The translations under genes and the position numbers were made by a program. A stretch of 64,000 nt of DNA from Coptis chinensis (lineage: Eukaryota > Streptophyta > Magnoliopsida > Ranunculales > Ranunculaceae): the NCBI GenBank assembly GCA_015680905.1, contig CM027378.1, positions 104,491,501 to 104,555,500 on the forward strand, given 5' to 3'. The notes under the pieces are model-generated. The model was not told the DNA's origin, did not search any database, and was given only the letters and a program-made list of their open reading frames with translations. Positions 62,853 through 64,000 of the stretch are shown piece by piece. Each line of letters opens with the position of its first letter. Positions within the stretch are counted from its first letter, which is position 1.

Positions 62853-63159
62853 GGGGGCATTTGGATAGAAAGCCACAAAGCCAGAAAGAAAAAAAGCTTA
62901 AACTTCAGGCCAATAATGAAGAGAATGGAAGAGTATGAGGTTGAATTTGCCCTTTAAATTAGGTTGGGTAAAGTTTCAGAAACTCAAAACTCTTGTTTTC
63001 TAGATAGACTTTGGTTCCCCCTATCTTGGGCCTATCCAACAGCCAAAGCAAATCAGACGTCAACTCATCAATCCCCGATCTTCTCTATACGCAAATAGAG
63101 TTTCCAATTGTAATGATTTTCTCCTTTCTAGCTTTATAGCTTTTTTTCCAAACGCCCCC
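62853..63159. mobile_element. MITE (307 bp) with TTA target duplication
   Basis: The left end is GGGGGCATTTGGATAGAAAG. The right end is TTTTTTTCCAAACGCCCCC. TTA flanks both sides (62850-62852 and 63160-63162), as in PIF/Harbinger-type MITEs. It is non-coding. Confidence 0.78.
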
Positions 63160-63624
63160 TTAGTGTTTGTCTCCACCATAACCACGAACTGCACTTTCAA
63201 ATACAAATGAAAGTTTGCAATATTTTTTCATCTCCACAACAATACAATGAAACCTACAAATTCATAACACCAAGTCACACGTGTCAAAATACAAAAGCTA
63301 GAGCGATCAAGTTATGAATGTGAAAATTTAATAGTAAAACAACACTCTAAGTTTGACTTTTTATGTAAATATCTATCTATAAGATGAGTAGATGATCTCT
63401 ATATACTATCATCAAGAAATCAAGTTCTATATAAGAATAGACATGTTATATAACATCGTCCATATATTGGTCTTTATCTATTACCACCCTTTACATGAAT
63501 CAAGATTGGTGTGCACATTCATATACACTCATTCCGCTAAGACTAAGACAACCCAACCATTTACATATATATTATAAATTTCAAGTAACATATTGTAGTA
63601 ACCCAGTAACAATGTAGTAATTTG

Positions 63625-63657
<33 letters not shown>

Positions 63658-64000
63658 TTTGGCTAGGGTGATATCCTAACAGTGACATCCTTATTGTACA
63701 TCCTATCAAAAAGTGCATTTCAACAATGAATTAGTATATGATTTTTTGTAGATATAATCTACTCTTCATGGATTATATCTCTACAAAAAATTAGCTCAAT
63801 CCAATATTTCTAGCCTTGTCAAACTTTTTCAATATATATATATGGCATATCGAAAGAAGCAGGAATGCATACAGTTCAACCATCTCAAGCTAGCAATGCA
63901 AAGATTGATTTTTTACAAAAACATTATAAGTAATGGATTGAGTACTCGTGGAGAAAAAAAATAGTCATGAAGAAGAAGGAAAAGAAAGGCATAACATTAT

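Larger units (their letters stand above)
58352..64000. other. AT-rich gene-free DNA with small repeats
   Basis: No coding region was recognised. It includes a dispersed GAATTATTATGTA-type repeat (near 58908, 60520 and 62232), a diverged duplication (59565-59720 and 60140-60295), a 57-bp tandem pair, a 307-bp MITE and an (AT)n run near 63630-63653. Confidence 0.5.

Overview
This window is nuclear DNA from a flowering plant, most likely a dicot. The evidence is intron-rich plant genes with GT-AG introns, AT-rich intergenic DNA, and dense plant-type transposons (hAT, PIF/Harbinger, CACTA, Ty1/copia, MITEs). I cannot name the species. All identifications come from reading the sequence and from recalled family features; no database was searched.

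Five host genes look real. (1) An NFD4/nodulin-like MFS transporter lies at 2971-6446 (+). (2) A plant GH10 xylanase with a CBM22-like N-terminal half lies at 18114-21332 (+), with one apparent 1-bp deletion. (3) A 1019-residue Lys/Ser-rich protein with a ubiquitin-like N-terminus lies at 22266-27157 (-). (4) The ER chaperone GRP94/HSP90.7, ending in KDEL, lies at 27622-31979 (+). (5) A thaumatin-like protein with a Ser/Thr-rich, GPI-type tail lies at 50837-52818 (-). Genes 3 and 4 are head to head and share a 464-bp promoter that carries a plant unfolded-protein-response element.

The rest is mostly mobile DNA and gene debris. 1-2 kb holds hAT-type terminal debris and a 405-bp PIF/Harbinger MITE. 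9.2-10.8 kb is a decayed copy of DCAF1, a CUL4-DDB1 substrate receptor. 11.28-16.75 kb is a 5.5-kb hAT element with an exact 8-bp target duplication; besides a broken transposase it carries an LRR fragment of a CC-NBS-LRR gene and an almost full-length broken copy of RBX1. 33.8-41.1 kb is a nest: a deleted hAT copy, then an antisense copia fragment whose LTR is split by a 4.66-kb CACTA element carrying exons of a CHD-type chromatin remodeller and of a FORKED-like (DUF828) gene. 41.3-43.9 kb is a decayed PIF/Harbinger element that shares its termini with the MITE at 1.2 kb. 43.9-48.8 kb is a complete but defective copia element with a 5-bp target duplication and a hAT MITE inserted one base from the end of its 3' LTR. 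54.2-55.0 kb is a near-palindromic pair of MITE copies. 55.3-58.35 kb is an element with 15-bp inverted ends carrying a broken plant-mobile-domain gene. 58.4-64 kb has no recognisable gene, only small repeats.

The most notable theme is gene capture. One CACTA and one hAT element each carry pieces of at least two unrelated host genes. Pieces of two CRL4 ubiquitin-ligase subunits (DCAF1 and RBX1) lie within about 7 kb of each other.
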